21,618 nt of DNA, taken from a virus. Each line of letters begins with the position of its first letter. Positions within the stretch are counted from its first letter, which is position 1. Positions 21,042 through 21,618 of the stretch are shown here, one piece after another. The stretch is from the IMG/VR virus record IMGVR_UViG_3300047335_000171, positions 1 through 21,618 of that record. One strand, given 5' to 3'. Both the position numbers and the translations under genes were made by a program. The notes under the pieces are model-generated. The model was not told where the DNA came from. It searched no databases and was given only the letters and a program-made list of their open reading frames with translations.

Positions 21042-21617
21042 TTAACGGGTTTCAACAACGCGATCCTTCTTGATATAGCCAATTTCAGCTGATCCGCGCT
21101 CATGATCCGGCGTAAAGAAAAAAGCGCTTTTGCAAAGCACGCAGCGATACCGATTTGGAGTCTCAGCAACATCGACGTGATTACAGGTGATGGCTTCCGG
21201 ATTACCACTGCGCCGTCGCCGCCAATAGCCTTCAATTGTCCGACGCGGCTGCGGTAAACTTTCTCGCACACTGGTCACAACATCACGCAAAACGATTTTG
21301 CGCGGCAATTTCAATGATACACGCCAAAGTTGCAAATATGGTACGCTCTTACCATTGACGAAACGACGTTTTGCAAGGTTGCGCGATGGTTGAACGTGAT
21401 CGGTGTATTCGCGCGACTGGATCAAAGCCAACACCGAGATGATGAACCGCCATGTACCCGATGTTTCGCGGATCGACCGATTAACAATATAACTAAAGGC
21501 TTCGAAAAACGGCTTTGGCTGACTTAAGATTTCATCATAACTCGGATACAAATCCGATAGCACATAGGATGCACAACCAGCCAGCTTGCGACAGATCGCT
21601 AACTGATAGTCGCGCAT
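21042..21617 (-). CDS. Hypothetical phage protein with C-terminal zinc-binding motif
   Basis: At least 191 residues; the ATG at 21617 is at the very edge, so the true start may lie outside the window. The N-terminal part is helical. The C-terminal third reads RRTIEGYWRRRR, then CNH, CVLC, and a closing FFTPDHERGSAEIGY with KKDRVV. The order of a basic GYWR element, C.H...C..C and an HERG-x-A-x-(L/I)-G block recurs in uncharacterised proteins of large phages, and suggests a small zinc ribbon. RNA or DNA binding is possible. No function is established that I know of. Confidence 0.7.
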   Translation of the reverse strand: MRDYQLAICRKLAGCASYVLSDLYPSYDEILSQPKPFFEAFSYIVNRSIRETSGTWRFIISVLALIQSREYTDHVQPSRNLAKRRFVNGKSVPYLQLWRVSLKLPRKIVLRDVVTSVRESLPQPRRTIEGYWRRRRSGNPEAITCNHVDVAETPNRYRCVLCKSAFFFTPDHERGSAEIGYIKKDRVVETR

Positions 21618-21618
21618 C

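Noticed and set aside
20798-21271. Long 157-codon version of the small gene after thyX
   Set aside because: It would overlap the zinc-motif gene by 230 bp in another frame. The ATG at 21031, just after that gene's stop, is more credible.

Overview
The window reads as part of the genome of a large tailed phage distantly related to T4, infecting a Gram-negative bacterium. The T4 signature is a family B DNA polymerase of gp43 type, a DsbA-like DNA-binding protein, a relative of the gp30 DNA ligase, and recurrent TAAATA-type motifs resembling T4 late promoters. The Gram-negative host is inferred from an overlapping pair of spanin-like genes. Genes are densely packed, mostly on the minus strand, with three plus-strand genes (methyltransferase, nucleotidyltransferase, ThyX). 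I saw no tRNA, rRNA, CRISPR array or insertion sequence.

Layout, left to right. 1-1522: 5' part of DNA polymerase, with a leader hairpin covering its ribosome binding site. 1733-2434: small exported protein. 2435-2767: non-coding gap holding two homologous 111-nt structured units. 2768-4324: GHKL ATPase with a C-terminal HExxH motif. 4424-5431: plus-strand DNA methyltransferase, whose 3' end overlaps a convergent gene. 5352-6959: two tandem paralogous coiled-coil/SANT-like proteins. 7083-7343: DsbA-like protein with its own promoter and a tandem 12-bp repeat. 7419-8393: a ligase relative that has lost its catalytic residues. 8409-9029: RyR-domain protein. 9069-14287: virion-like, hypothetical, DnaJ and lysis genes (spanin pair and a small two-helix membrane protein). 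14405-15397: RlaP/YcgL-like nucleotidyltransferase. 15422-16222: metallophosphoesterase. 16368-17446: two hypothetical proteins. 17464-19172: HNH endonuclease and a Pnkp-like phosphatase with a degenerate kinase domain. 19262-20810: MazG-like pyrophosphohydrolase and ThyX, both nucleotide metabolism. 20798-21617: two small genes, one with a Zn-binding tail.

How they may work together: polymerase, ThyX, MazG-like protein and methyltransferase serve DNA replication, dTTP supply and modification. DsbA-like protein and the TAAATA motifs suggest T4-type late transcription. The spanins and membrane protein serve lysis. The nucleotidyltransferase, two phosphoesterases, HNH nuclease, pseudo-ligase and RyR protein look like an accessory set for nucleic-acid end processing or for conflict with host defences; this last reading is inference. 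The most unusual signals are the paired 111-nt units, the polymerase leader hairpin with a promoter inside it, and the two enzyme homologues with missing catalytic residues.
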